A DNA stretch of 64,000 bases from NCBI RefSeq assembly GCF_002288925.2, contig NW_022098024.1, forward strand, positions 3,615,560 to 3,679,559, read 5' to 3'. The notes beneath the pieces were generated by a model. It was not told the DNA's origin, made no database searches, and was given only the letters and a program-made list of their open reading frames with translations. Position numbers and translations under genes: made by a program. Source of the DNA: Delphinapterus leucas. Its lineage: Eukaryota > Chordata > Mammalia > Artiodactyla > Monodontidae. Positions 23,430 to 35,830 of this stretch are shown piece by piece. How positions within the stretch are numbered: the stretch's first letter is position 1; every line of letters starts with the position of its first letter.

Positions 23430-23670
23430 AAGAATTGGACTCTGGAGTAAACAAGACTGGAGTCAGTGACTTTGGCATTACTCCTAAGTGATTTAGAGCC
23501 GTTTGCTCCAAAGTCTTTGCATCAGTTTCTTCATCTTTATAACAGAAGCAGTCATAAAAAGGACTTTAAGATTCAGTGAAGCAATGTAAGTAAAGCAAAC
23601 AGCACATGGCTTCACAAATAGCAAATATTTACCACCATTGATATTAGTAGTAACACCAGTTATAGCAGTG
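23430..23670 (-). mobile_element. MIR SINE, antisense
   Basis: Antisense MIR pattern: AGTTTCTTCATCTTTATAAC (the 'cctcatctgtaaaatgg' block), a diverged middle, then AGCAAATATTTACCACCATT corresponding to the 'caataaatgttagctatt' end. Confidence 0.7.
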
Positions 23671-24861
23671 ATGTATGCTGTTATTGTCGTTGTGCAAGTA
23701 CTTTTTAAGTGTGATTGAATATCAGTTAAGGCCTGATCTTAATCATTTCAATTCTAAGATACAACAGTATCATGAAACTTAGAATCATAATTTTCCTGTT
23801 GGATATACAGCATATCAACTTCCCATTTCATCTTTTGTTTCTAAAAAGATAACTGGAAGTACCCACATTCTTTCATTTTTCATCACTTCATCATCTGCAA
23901 ATTGTATAAATATATCTTAAATAATTTTGTAAAGGGATGGCCTTGAGCATCGATGTATAAAATATTAATTATGCTATCCACATACAAGGCAACTTTATCT
24001 AGTATGTATTATTATCATAGTCTCTCCACTTACCCCGTATTGTCACCGACTGTACAACCTATAGGTCCAACCTACATGCTCTTTCATTCAGACAACTGCT
24101 ACGTACTTGGACTTATTTTTTCTATGGTGTTCTATAAATTGCTTACATATTTTCCCCCATTTTCAAATGAGAAAACTGAAGCTCAGACAGTTTGGATAAT
24201 CACAAGTCCCATTTAGATAAATGTCTGTGCTTGTGTGTGTATGTAAGACTCTTGGCATTGAAAACATTAATCAGAAAGTTTCAGACTATGTTCTTCTCCT
24301 AAAATGTTTATTCATCTTTCTCATCCTCATAAATTGAAAATAATTCATCGTAGTCCTACTTGCAAGTTACTTTCTGTTTGACGCTAACAATTATAATGCA
24401 ACTCATAAGAATAAAGAATTCCTACATGGAAAAATTTATCATAGCAAGTGGATTTGAAAGTGTAAACTCTACAGTTTTTATTTTTTAACTCTACAGTTTT
24501 AATGCATTGTTTAACCCATAGGTTGATACTAAATAGAAAGAGCCAGGTAAATATAACAAGTTAAAAATAAATCATTAAGTGAGAATCAAAGAGTAAAATA
24601 TAATCTTTCATTTTCTCCTAGCAGAGTGCTTTATACCATAAATCCAATTAGTTTGAATTGAAAAGAGATTAATCAATTTCTAGGAGCTTCAGGTTTTGCA
24701 ACAGTGACTGAATTGGAAAAAAAAAAATAGTGTCCTCAAGAAACTACACTCCATCCTTGGTGATTTTCCAAGCCAATTTTTTATTGTGTTTGGACTGACC
24801 AGTGCTCTTTTTCAGCTTCTTTCCAGGTTTCTGACATGTGTGCACATGCATGCCCACTCAG

Positions 24862-24904
<43 letters not shown>

Positions 24905-26275
24905 CACCGAGCCATGTTTGTCTGAGGATATTACTCAATTAAATATCTCATAATAAAACAATATGGTCGATAGGACATTCAACACTTACAAAGAGATGAG
25001 GTAAGTAAAACACATTAGACTTTACACAGGTAGAGAGAAAGGAGGTACAATTAATGTACTTTGGAGAAATGGGTTAAGTTACTAGATAAAGTGCATTAAG
25101 TCATAAAAGTGCTTGGACTCAATTTCCAAGTAACACAATGGGAGAAAATGAAATTTTAAAGATGTAGAAATGAAAGTCATATTTTTATTTAAATTGCACG
25201 AAATACAAGTAAAACAATTATTTCTTGTGTGATGGGGAGCATGAAATTCGGAATTTGAGAAGCATCAAGAAAATTAGAAAGGAAATATTCACTGATATCT
25301 CTAGTAATTCTCTCTTTTGTACACAGAGATTATTCTAGTGACCCACTAATTTCTCTGAATTAGTTTTGTGACCAGGCCCAAGAATTGACTGAAGAATCCC
25401 TCTCTCTTAAATATATTTAGTCTTGGGGACATGTAAAGGCCCAGGCCTAAAGCATACACTATGAACCCAAGGTCAAGAGCAGAGCTAAACTGGGATTTCA
25501 ATTAAAATCTTGTTCGTATTATTATCATATTCTCTCCACTTACTAAACTGAGTAAGGATGCTGACATACTACCTAATAAGATAATAAGTACATACTATTC
25601 CTATTTGATTGAATTAATACCTTCTTAAACACTTTCTTACAAAACAAGCCTATCTTTCCTTACATTGTCTGTCTCGACATTTTAAATATACAAATGTTGT
25701 TTCCTGGAAATTATGCTTATAAAGATTTGAATATTGAATATATCAAAGCTATGGAAAATGCAATTTGTGATTTTTAATGCACTCACAGTTCATGAAGTCT
25801 TATCTTTTCATTTTCACAAATGGAAAAAATATGATTTTAACCATTTTAGATCCTAATTTAAAATGTGATAAGGGCTTTTGATTTTCAAAATTGACTTGAG
25901 CTCTATACCATTCCAAATTACATTTTGCCCTTCTAGATGAAGCACAGACTGAAATCTATAAAGATTTTGTTTACTAGTAAAAGTGCTTAGTTTGGAGGAG
26001 CCTGGGCCTTGACCCAGAATGACCCTGTGTGGGTGTGTGAAGCTGGCTCTGGAAACAGAGAATCTTTTAACTGAGCCAATTGGTTACTTGGAATCCTCTT
26101 TCTCGGCCAAGAATGGTATTCCAAGGCAGCCATCCATTTGTAGCCATTCACGGGCTTGTCTGAGGATTAGAAAAAAGCATCTTTAATAATCCTGAACATT
26201 CCTTGATAGGCTTAGAACAGATTTCTCATGTTTGGATTTTGTTTGTTTTTCACAAAAATGGTCATTTAAGATGTA
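23671..26275. other. Unclassified intergenic DNA
   Basis: No gene seen. A short MIR-like sense fragment lies at about 24150-24210 (CCATTTTCAAATGAGAAAAC then TGAAGCTCAGACAG). A CA microsatellite lies at 24862-24901. The remainder is AT-rich and unassigned. Confidence 0.5.
24862..24901. repeat. (CA)n microsatellite
   Basis: Uninterrupted CA array of about 20 units. Confidence 0.97.
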
Positions 26276-26279
26276 AGGC

Positions 26280-29200
26280 AAAAGTACAGCCTCCTAGGCT
26301 GAATGGTGGGAAGACTGGCCTTTGGTCTACAAGGAGCCCACATCATCCCAATGCCATAGGACTGACCCTAGCAAAACTGGGAAAGGTAGAAGCCTTGTGG
26401 CTGACAGGGTCTTGGTGCTCCAGCCAGGTGTCAGGCCTGTGCCTATGAGGTGGGAGAGCTGAGTTCAGGATGTTGGTCCACCAGAGACTTCCCAGCTCCA
26501 CATAATATCAAAGGATGAAAGCTTTCCAAGAGATCTCCATTTCAATGCTAAGACCGAGCTCCACTCAACAACCAGCCACCTACAGTGCTGGACATGCTAT
26601 GCCAAACAACTACCAAGACAGGAACACAACCCCACCCGTTAGCAGAGAGGCTACCTAAAATCATAATAAGGGCACAGACATCCAAAAACACACCACTGGG
26701 GCAGACACCAAAAACAACAGGAACTACAAACCTGAAGCCTGTGAAAAGGAGACCCTAAACACAGTGAGTTAAGCAAAAGGAGAAGACAGAGAAACACACA
26801 GCAGATGAAGGAGCAAGCTTACTCTACCCAGCAAGGATGTCATTCAGATTTGACAGAAATTAAAAGCTTTATAGACAAGCAAAAGCTAAGAGAATTCGGC
26901 ACCACCAAACCAGCTTTACAACAAATGCTAAAGGAACTTCTCTAGGCAGGAAACACAAGAGAAGGAAAAGACCTACAATAACAAACCCAAAACAATCAAG
27001 AAAATGGTAATAGGAACATACATATCGATAATTACCTTAAATGTAAATGGATTAAATGCTTCCACCAAAAGACATAGACTGGCCGAATGGATACAAAAAC
27101 AAGACCTGTATATATGCTGTCTACAAGAGACCCACTTCAGACCATGGGACACATACAGACTGAAAGTGAGGGGATAGAAAAAGATATTCCATGCAAATGG
27201 AAATCAAAAGAAGGTTGGAGTAGCAATTTCATATCAGACAAAATAGACTTTAAAATAAAAACGAATACAAGAGACAAAGAAGGACACTGCATAATGATCA
27301 AGGGAAAAATCCACAAAGAAGATATAACAATTGTAAATATTTATGCACCCAACGTAAGAGCACCTCAATACATAAGGCAAATGCTAACAGGCATAAAAGG
27401 GGAAATTGAGAGTAACACAATCATAGTAGGGGACTTTAACACCCCACTATCACCAATGGACAGATCCTCCAAGATGAAAATAAATAAGGAATTGCAAGCT
27501 TTAAATGATACATTAAACAAGATGGACTTTATATTTATAGGACATTCCATCCAAAAACAACAGAATACACATTTTACTTCAAGTGCTCTTGGAACATTCC
27601 CCAGGATAGATCATATCCTGGGTCACAAATCAAGCCTTGGTAAATTTAAGAAAATTGAAATCATATCAAGTATCTTTTCCGACAACAATGCTATGAAACT
27701 AGATATCAATGACAGGAAAAAATCTGTAAAAAACACAAACACCTGGATACTAAACAATACACTACTTAATAACCAAGAGATGACTGAAGACATCAAAGAA
27801 GAAATCAAAAAATACCTAGAAATAAATGACAGTGAAAACACAATGACCCAAAACCTATGGGATGCAGCAAAAGCAGTTCTAAAAGGGAAGTTTATACCAA
27901 TACAATCCTACCTCAAGAAACAAGGAAAATCTCAAATAAACAACCTAACTTTACACTTAAAGCAATTAGAGAAAAAGAACAAAAAAACCCCAAAATTAAC
28001 AGAAGGAAAGAAATCGTAAAAAGCAGATCAGAAATAAATGAAATAGAAATGAAGAAAACGATAGCAAAGATCAATAAAGCTAAAAGCTTGTTCTTTGAGA
28101 AGACAAACAAAATTGAAAAACCATTAGCCAGACCCATCAAGAAAAAAAGGGAGAAGACTCAAATCAGTAGAATTAGAAATGAAAAAGGAGAAGTAACAAC
28201 AGACACTGCAGAAATACAAAGGATCATGAGAGATTACTACAAGCAACTATATGACAATAAAATGGACAACTTGGCAGATATGGACAAATTCTTGGAAAAG
28301 TACAACCTTCTGAGACTGAACCATGAAGAAATAGAAAATTTAAACAGACCAGTCACAAGTAATGAAATTGAAACTGTGATTACAAATCTTCCAACAAACA
28401 AAAGCCCAGGACCAGATGGCTTCACAGGTGAATTCTATCAAACATTTAGAGAAGAGCTAACACCTATCCTTCTCAAACTCTTCCAAAATATAGCAGAGGG
28501 AGGAACACTCCCAAACTCATTCTATGAGGCCACCATCACCCTGATACCAAAACCAGACAAGGATGTCACAAAGAAAGAAAACTACAGGGGAATACCTCTG
28601 AAGAACATAGATGCAAAAATCCTCAACAAAATACTAGCAAACAGAATCCAACAGCACATTAAAAGGATCATACACCATGATCAAGTTGGGTTTATCCTAG
28701 GAATGCAAGGATTCTTCAATATATGCAAATGAAACAATGTGATAAACCATATTAAGAAATTGAAGGAGAAAATACATATGATCATCTCAATAGATGCAGA
28801 AAAAGCTTTTGACAAAATTCAACACTCATTTATGATTAAAAACCCTCCAGGAAGTAGGCATAGAGGGAACACACCTCAACATAATAAAGGCCATGTATGG
28901 CAAACCCACAGCCAACATCATTCTCAGTGGTGAAAAACTGAAACCATTTCCTCTAAGATCAGGAACAACACAACGTTTTCCACTCTCACCACTATTATTC
29001 AACATAGTTTCGGAAGTTTTATCCACAGCAATCAGAGAAGAAAAAGAAATAAAAGGAATCCAAATCAGAAAAGAAGTAAAGCTGTCACTGTTTCCAGATG
29101 ACATGATACTATACATAGAGAATCCTAAAGATGCTACCAGAAAACTACTAGAGCTAATCAATGAATCTGGTGAAGTAGCAGGATACAAAATGGATGCACA

Positions 29201-31165
29201 GAAATCTCTTGCATTCCTATACACTAATACTGAAAAATCTGGAAGAGTTATTAAGGAAACATTCCCATTTATCCTTGCAGCAAAAAGAATAAACTACCTA
29301 GGAATAAACCTACCTAAGGAGAAAAAAGACCTGTATGCAGAAAACTATAAGGCACTGATGAAAGAAATTAAAGATGATACAAACAGATGGAGAGACGTAC
29401 CATGTTCTTGGATTGGAAGAATCAACATTGTGAAAATGACTATACTACCCAAAGCATTCTACCAATTCAATGCAATCCCTATCAAACTACCAAAGGCTTT
29501 TTTCACAGAACTAGAACAAAAAATGTCATAATTTGTATGGAGACACAAAAGACCCCAAATAGTCAAAGGAATCTTGAGAAAGAAAAATGGAGCTGGGGAA
29601 ATCAGGCTCCCGGACTTCAGAGTATACTGCAAAGCTACAGTAATCAAGGTAGTATGGTACTGGCACAAAAACAGAAATATAGATCAGTGGAACAGGATAG
29701 AAAGCCCAGAGGTAAACCCATGCACATATGGTCACCTTATTTTTTATAAAGGAGGCAAGAATATAGACTGGAGAAAAGACAGCCTCTTCAATAAGTGGTG
29801 CTGGGAAAACTGGACAGCTACATGTAAAAGAATGAAATTAGAACACTCAAAATGGATTAAAGACCTAAATGTAATGCCAGACAGTATGAAACTCTTAGAG
29901 GAAAACATAGGCAGAACACTCTATAACATAAATCACAGCAAGGTCCTTTTGACCCACCTCCTAGAGAAATGGAAATAAAAAGAAAAATAAACAAGTGGGA
30001 CCTAATGAAACTTAAAAGCTTTTGCACAGTAATGGAAACCATCAACAAGATGAAAAGACAACGCTCAGAATGGTAGAAAATATTTGCAAATTAAGCAACT
30101 GACAAAGGATTAATCTCCAAAATTTACAAGCAGCTCATGCAGCTCAATATCAAAAAAACAAATAATCCAATCCAAAAATGGGCAGAAGACCTAAATAGAC
30201 ATTTCTGCAAAGAAGATATACAGATTGCCAACAAACACATGAAAGGATGCTCAACATCAGTAATCATTACATAAATGCAAATCAAAACTACAGTGAGGTA
30301 TCACCTCCCACTAGTCAGAATGGCCATCATCAAAAAATCCAGAAACAATAAATGCTGGAGAGGGTGTGGAGAAAAGGGCACCATCTTGCACTGTTGGTGG
30401 GAATGTAAACTGATAGAGCTACTATGGAGAACAGTATGGAGGTTCCTTAAAAATCTAAAAATAGAACTACCATATGACCCAGCAATCCCACTACTGGGCA
30501 TATATCCTGAGAAAACCATAATTCAAAAAGAACCATGTACCACAATATTCATTGCAGCTCTATTTACAATAGCCAGGATATGGAAGCAACCTAAGAGTCC
30601 ATCAACAGAGGAATGGATAAAGAAGATGTGGCACACATATACAATGGAATATTACTCAGCCATAAAAAGAAACGAAATTGAGTTATTTGTAGTGAGGTGG
30701 ATGGACCTAGAGACTGTCATACAGAGTGAAGTAAGTCAGAAAGAGAAAGACAAATACCGTATGCCAACCCATACATATGGAATCTAAAAATAATAATAAT
30801 AAAAAAAAGCTTCTGAAGAACCTAGGGGCAGGACAGGAATAAAGATGCAAATGTAGAGAATGGACCTGAGGACACGGGGAGGGGGAAGGGTAAGCTGGGA
30901 CATAGTGAGAGAGTGGCATGTACATATATACACTATCAAATGTAAAACAGATAGCTAGTTGGAAGCTGCTGCATAGCACAGGGAGATCAGCTCAGTGCTT
31001 TGTGGCCACCTAGAGGGGTGGGATAGGGAGGGTTGGAGGGAAATGCAAGAGGGAGGATATGGGGATATATGTATATGTATAGCTGATTAACTTTGTTATA
31101 AAGCAGAAACTAACACACCATTGTAAAACAATTATATGCCAATGAAGATGTTTTAAAAAATAAAT
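26280..31165 (+). mobile_element. L1 LINE, sense, with 5'UTR, mostly deleted ORF1, broken ORF2 and 3'UTR
   Basis: The order is 5'UTR (about 26280-26785), a trace of ORF1 start and end (26786-26945), ORF2 (27004 to about 30780), then the 3'UTR to an A-rich end near 31165. Compared with the family order, the 5'UTR lacks a block at about 26695. Most of ORF1 is missing at about 26818, where the ORF1 start region (GATGAAGGAGCAAG) jumps to the ORF1 end region (CTTACTCTACCCAGCAAGG). The 3'UTR ends AATGAAGATGTTTTAAAAAA. The element is too damaged to move but still reads clearly as the modern cetacean-type L1 family. Confidence 0.93.
27004..30785 (+). pseudogene. L1 ORF2 (endonuclease and reverse transcriptase), multiply broken
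   Basis: ORF2 would supply the endonuclease and reverse transcriptase for retrotransposition. It starts at ATG 27004 (MVIGTYISIITLNVNGLN), the N-terminal endonuclease strand. CCLQETHFRP near 27117 is the endonuclease glutamate motif, and VGDFNTPLSPMDRSS near 27430 is the next conserved block. The RT domain shows [14 protein letters not shown] (about 28404-28440) and, at 29091-29102, FPDD where active enzymes have FADD. A cysteine-rich C-terminal part lies in the frame 30275-30787 ([18 protein letters not shown]). Frame changes or stops occur near 27180, 27990, 28730, 28890, 29530 and 29980, and a short deletion near 29847 removes the block between NSKWI-type sequence and its usual upstream neighbour. 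Confidence 0.92.
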
Positions 31166-31371
31166 ATAAAAGCGATTAGTTAGGTAGTTATGCAGAAATT
31201 ATCGAGACAGTTATTGATGTTTACAATGTTTACAATCACCCCCCTCAAAAAAAACCCATTCAGTGAAGGTCCAATTATAGATGGAGTTTGAGACAATATT
31301 CCAAGCATAATATTCCTAGTCTCGGTTCCATGGTACAGATTCACATGATATCAAGGCTTTATTTTTTCACA

Positions 31372-31735
31372 TCTTTTTTAAAAAATCTAAGTTTTTTGGA
31401 GTACAGTTGCTTTATAATGTTATGTTAGTTTCTACTATGCAGCAAAGTGAATCAGTTATATGTATACATATGTCCACTCTTTTTTAGATTTCCTTCCCAT
31501 TTAGGTTACCACAGAGCACTTAGTAGAGTTCCTTGTGCTATACAGTACATAGATATATACTATTATGTACCTATTTTATACATAGTAGTATATATATGTC
31601 AATCCCAATCTCCCAGTTCTTCCCACCCCCCCCTTCCCCCCTTGGTAACCATAAGTTTATTCTCTACATCTGTGACTCTAGAAAAATGGTACAGATGAAC
31701 TTATTTGCAAAGCAGAAATGGAGTCACAGATGTGG
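31372..31735 (-). mobile_element. Short L1 3'UTR insertion with 5' inversion
   Basis: 31372-31680 is the antisense L1 3'UTR (GTACAGTTGCTTTATAATG ... CATAGTAGTATATATATGTC). 31681-31735 is L1 3'UTR in the opposite, sense orientation (ATGGTACAGATGAACTTATT). The two arms end with ACATCTGTGACTC and GAGTCACAGATGT, forming a small hairpin. A 9-base direct repeat TTTTTCACA flanks the whole at 31363-31371 and 31736-31744. The structure fits twin priming during insertion. Confidence 0.8.
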
Positions 31736-31744
31736 TTTTTCACA

Positions 31745-32151
31745 GCTTTAATAAGATTCCTTTTCCATGCCCCTCTGCAGTTGGGATGAACTTTATATAA
31801 AGAATAAAACTCAGGTTCTAACTGAAGATCAGGTGAAGTATGGAGGTAAGCAGACCCAAAGGAGGCAATATCCCAGGCTTCAAGTTTATAAACTAGGCCT
31901 AGAAATCTAAGAACCAGAGGCTGGACCACAAAGATAGCTGATTGATCATATAAAACCTCACAGCAAAGAAGAGCAAATGTGATTACCAACCTGAAGTTAA
32001 TAGTGAAGACAAGAAATAAGTTGATTCCATAAGCTGTATGGGAAAGTTGAATTGTTGAGAATAGAATAAATTTGAGATCATGCTTCATTTGTTATATTTG
32101 TTTTGGTGTAATGTTATATCTGTTTTGTATATAACATTATATACATTATAT
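31745..32151. other. Unclassified intergenic DNA
   Basis: No gene or clear repeat seen. The 136-codon minus-strand frame at 31678-32088 overlaps the inverted L1 arm and has no recognisable domain. Confidence 0.5.
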
Positions 32152-32213
32152 GTATCATCATTATTTGTTAAGTCATCATTTTGTATCATCATTATTTGTT
32201 AAGTCATCATTTG
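32152..32213. repeat. Two-copy 31-base tandem repeat
   Basis: The unit GTATCATCATTATTTGTTAA followed by GTCATCATTTT occurs twice in a row (32152-32182 and 32183-32213), essentially identical, within TAT-rich sequence. Confidence 0.9.
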
Positions 32214-32249
32214 TAAGTGATACAAAACATTATGATCATTTTTAAATTC

Positions 32250-32370
32250 AAGCAATGAGTGACATCCTCATAGGATTGTTTGGAGGATTAAGTCAGATAA
32301 TACATGCAAAAGGCCCAACATAATTTCCTCATTCAAAGCAAGCATTTATAAATGTTAGCAACTGTTATTA
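32250..32370 (-). mobile_element. MIR SINE, antisense fragment
   Basis: CATCCTCATAGGATTGTTTG and GGATTAAGTCAGATAATACA match the antisense MIR block 'ctcatagggttgttgtgaggattaaatgag'. The end AAATGTTAGCAACTGTTATT matches the MIR terminus. Confidence 0.75.
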
Positions 32371-34644
32371 CTATAGAAAAAAATTTATTTCCAAATGTGA
32401 AATGCAGTACTCTTGTGAAAGTATACTTTTCTTTCCAATGCCTCTGACAAAAATCGACAAGATATATTAAATGAAAGTTTCCTGTAGTATTGTAAAACAT
32501 TTAAATTTGTCTCCCTTCACATCAGAAATCTCTCTCTCTGCTCACTTTCATCTCATGAGATATTGTCAAACCATATGCAATTTCATCCCATCACTTTGTT
32601 CTATTTGACCAATTCCAATTTTGATTATACAGTATTTCTCTGGATGATTGTCTCCGTTTTCCCCCATTTCTGTTGATATAGACATGAATTGAGTACATTT
32701 TCACCATTACCCAATGCTTAAGTGTAGTTTATTCAATCCATCAGGGCTGGGAGTAGTGGTTGCTCCCTCCCTGTGTGTCCAAAGCACTCTGTCTATGTCT
32801 GATATCGCCTGTATTTTCTTCTCAAGGCTTATTTACCTGAATCTTCTCTCTCCTTCTGAACTTGAGCTTTCGACTCCTATCACACCCCTTTTCCCTTTCT
32901 TACATCCTGCAAAAGTTAGTGTTGAAAACATTTTGAGATGAATTTGACCACAGCATTTTCTATGCACTGAATGGGACAGAAAGCAAATATTGAAGATTCC
33001 TATTTTCAGTCATCTTCTAGGGCCCTAGGAGACACCCAACCAATGTTTTGACATGGACACAGATTTTTATAAAATTTGAAAAACTAAAATATTTTAAGAT
33101 CTAATAAGGCCATTGATCTTTCCAATGTCCCCTTCGTCAAATTCCTCTCATATTAAAAAGTGGAAGTGGCTCCTTGTGGGTCCACTGCCCATTTCATGGG
33201 AAGTCGAGATGCAACTGGACACTCAGTTTAGGTTGAGTGGAGTTTAGGTTTCCATGTACAACTAGTATACTTTTAGTACTAAACATACATGCGTATATAA
33301 GTATAGGTAGACCTCAGAGATACTGTGGGTTAGGTTCCAGAACACTGCAATAAAGCAAACATTGCAATAAAGCAAGTTACTGTTAACGTTACCACCGGAG
33401 GAATAGCTTTCATCTCATTGATTCACAAGGATGATAACAGTTTTAGGACCAGAGTTCATCTCAGATTATGAACTTTTCCCACAACTTTGAAACCCAGAAA
33501 TATGTGGGCGTGGGATGAGATACAAGGGGTGAGTTGCATAGAGCCAAATTCAAAAAATTCTATACAATATTAGAGCTTATGTATGAAAGACACTTGATAG
33601 AGATTTTTCCAATTTTTCAACAATCCTAAACATTTATATGACATTACTAATGAAAGGTTGTGAACCTGAAAAAAAATGGAAAATTATTAAAATCAGGCAG
33701 GCTAGAAGAATGAAGGATTATTTTTAAATTTTCTCTGTGGAAATAATATCACAAAAATAGTGAGATTGAAAGATGTGTTAAAGTACTATATCACTGAAAA
33801 GGGAAGAAAATAGTGTTAATAGAAATATTTCAAGCAGTTTATCAATGAATAATTTTATGAATTTTGTGTTATTAGTGGTATTAAACATTTTAAAATTTTT
33901 AATGGATTGTTTCTTTTATCAAAATCATAAAATATTTAATTTTTAATATTTAATTTTAAACCAGATTTTGTATTTGTATATTTGTATTCTTTCCCCAGTT
34001 CCAAGTTGCATAAGCTTCAGGCTTCATAAAGCTTAGACCCTCCTCGGAAAGTGGGGTGTGCTAAACATTGTCCTTGACATCTTGCATCAAGTAATTCAAA
34101 AGCATTATATTTTTAAAAGTTAGGTCAATTAGGAACATAGAGAAAGACTCTAAAAACAATATCTAATAGGAAAAGTTTGTTAATAGGCTGTCAGGAAATA
34201 AGTAAAAAATTAAAAGAAAAAAATAATTCAACTTAGTTGGTTCCAAAGAAATGTTGTAAACCAAATAGACTTAGTTTCTTATTAATTTGCTCATTTTATA
34301 AAACCTAGAGTCCACAAAAATGTTGGCTATTGTTTGTTTTCCCGTTTTTTCCCTAATTGGGAAATTTCATTTTACCCCTTCAAAATATTTCTTCCTTATT
34401 AAAATTATTATTGATTTTTTTCTCTTCTACTAAAGACATCACTACCATGAAAGAAGTTGAGTTTTAATTAATTTTGAAAGTTATCTAATCCAAACACTGA
34501 TAAAGCAACTAAGTTTCTACAGAGTTTTCATCAAATAAATAAATTTGATCATGGGTACGGATTTTGATAACATTAATTCTCCATGTATCCCATTTAATTT
34601 TGCATTAGGGATATTGGAAAAGTCTTCCACGGTTTACGTTAAAT
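32371..34644. other. Unclassified intergenic DNA with a DNA-transposon fragment
   Basis: No gene. A recognisable fragment lies at about 33300-33385 (listed separately). The rest is AT-rich without assignable features. Confidence 0.5.
33300..33385. mobile_element. DNA transposon end fragment (Tigger-like)
   Basis: GTAGACCTCAGAGATACTGT followed by GGGTTAGGTTCCAGAACACT and GCAATAAAGCAA repeated. This resembles the terminal region of a mammalian Tc1/mariner-Tigger type element (the 'cctcggagatattgcgggttcggttcca' end). Only one end is present. Confidence 0.55.
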
Positions 34645-34651
34645 TTTTCCC

Positions 34652-34773
34652 TTTTTTTTTTTTTGTGGCCACAACATGAGGCTTGTGGGATCTTAGTTCT
34701 CTGACCAGGGATTGAACCCGGGCCCTTGTCAGTGAAAGTGCAAAGTCCTAACCACCGGACTGCCAGGGAATTC
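34652..34773 (-). mobile_element. Short CHR-type tRNA-derived SINE, antisense
   Basis: An antisense T-rich tail, then GTGGCCACAACATGAGGCTT, the box-B-like TTGAACCCGGGCCCTTG, and the head CCGGACTGCCAGGGAATTC. It is only about 120 bases, with the region distal to the tRNA part missing. It represents an older or shorter tRNA-derived variant. A weak TTCTCCCTTT-like direct repeat flanks it (about 34646-34655 and 34771-34780). Confidence 0.8.
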
Positions 34774-35249
34774 TCCCTTTGATGTTTTCCACCCATCGAT
34801 TTTATTTTTCTCTTTCTTGTTAAAGCCCTACAGTTAAATTTCAGTCCCTTCTTCATGCAACAGCCTATAAAGAGTTGAGAATATTTGTCATGTTACTTTT
34901 GAGTTCTTCCATCCTTTGGGAATCCTGCCAAAGACTTTCCACTATTCCCAACATGAAATCATGTATTCTATAGCTTCCTTACCAATCTGACTCTTTCCAG
35001 TTTATTGATACTCCTTAAAAAGTATGGTGCTCATAGCAGAACATATCATGCTTGTGGTCTATTGAAAAATGAGTAGAGAAAGACTATCATGTCTCTTGTG
35101 GATGTCCTCTTTCTAGTTCTGCAGCCAAATAATACTATTGCATCATCTTAAAGTAACCATTGAAAAAAAATCCCTGAATATTTTTCCATGCTCTTCCAAT
35201 CACTTGTGAAATTGTGTAGCTGGTGGAGGGCTTCTAGCAAAAGACCTCT

Positions 35250-35830
35250 CATGTATTCCTGTTAATTATCATCTATTGGAGAAGACTACTTGGCAATGAA
35301 CTTAGAGTGACATATGGCCAACAGCCAGAGAACTGAGACTCTCAGTCCAAACACTGTCAGTAATTGAATTCTGCCAACAGTCTTCTTCTTCTTCTGAGCT
35401 TAGAAGAAGACCTTGAAAGTTGAGCTTTCAAATGAAACCTTATCACTGGCTGACAATTTGGTTGCAGTCATATGACAGAACCTGAAGTGGGGTTGCCAAA
35501 TTTAGGAAACAAGAAAGAAAGAAACAAACAAAAATCAAGATGCCCAGTTCAATTTGAATTTAGATAAACAAGGAATAATAATTTTTTTAGTATAAGTATA
35601 TCCCACAGGATATTTGAGACAAGCATACATTAAAAAATGTTGTTAACTTCAAATTTAGCTGGTTACTTTATCTGGCAGCCCTAACGTAAAACAAAGGATG
35701 ACACTAAGCCCTGACTAAACTCCTAACTCAAATTATGTGTGAAACAATAAATTTGTGTTGTTTTGAATCACTACCTTGTGGGGCAAATTGTTGCATAGTA
35801 ATAAAGAGAAAACTAACACATTGTCTTGTT
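35250..35830 (+). mobile_element. MLT1-type MaLR LTR, sense, interrupted
   Basis: GAGAACTGAGACTCTCAGTC and GAATTCTGCCAACA are typical of the MLT1 middle. After an interruption at about 35489-35685 the LTR resumes and shows the usual end: ATAAATTTGTGTTGTTTTGA, then GCATAGTAATAAAGAGAAAAC, then TAACACA. The interruption is a separate DNA transposon. Confidence 0.75.
35489..35685. mobile_element. Palindromic DNA transposon (MER53-like MITE) inside MLT1
   Basis: The terminal inverted repeats GGGGTTGCCAAATTTA (left, from 35489) and TTATCTGGCAGCCCTAA (right, to about 35684) pair imperfectly. Inner sequence is also roughly palindromic (CAATTTGAATTTAGATAAAC on the left against AACTTCAAATTTAGCTGG on the right). 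It carries no coding sequence. A small GAAA/CAAA repeat has expanded near its left end. Confidence 0.7.

Noticed and set aside
27087..28019. 310-codon frame as a possible host gene
   Set aside because: It is the endonuclease part of a broken L1 ORF2, confirmed by flanking L1 5'UTR and RT sequence.
31678..32088. 136-codon minus-strand frame
   Set aside because: No recognisable domain or conserved motif. It starts in the inverted L1 arm and is likely chance.
34660..34775. tRNA gene on the minus strand
   Set aside because: The box-B-like TTGAACCCGGGCCC sequence belongs to a tRNA-derived SINE with a poly(T)-side tail. No intact cloverleaf is visible.
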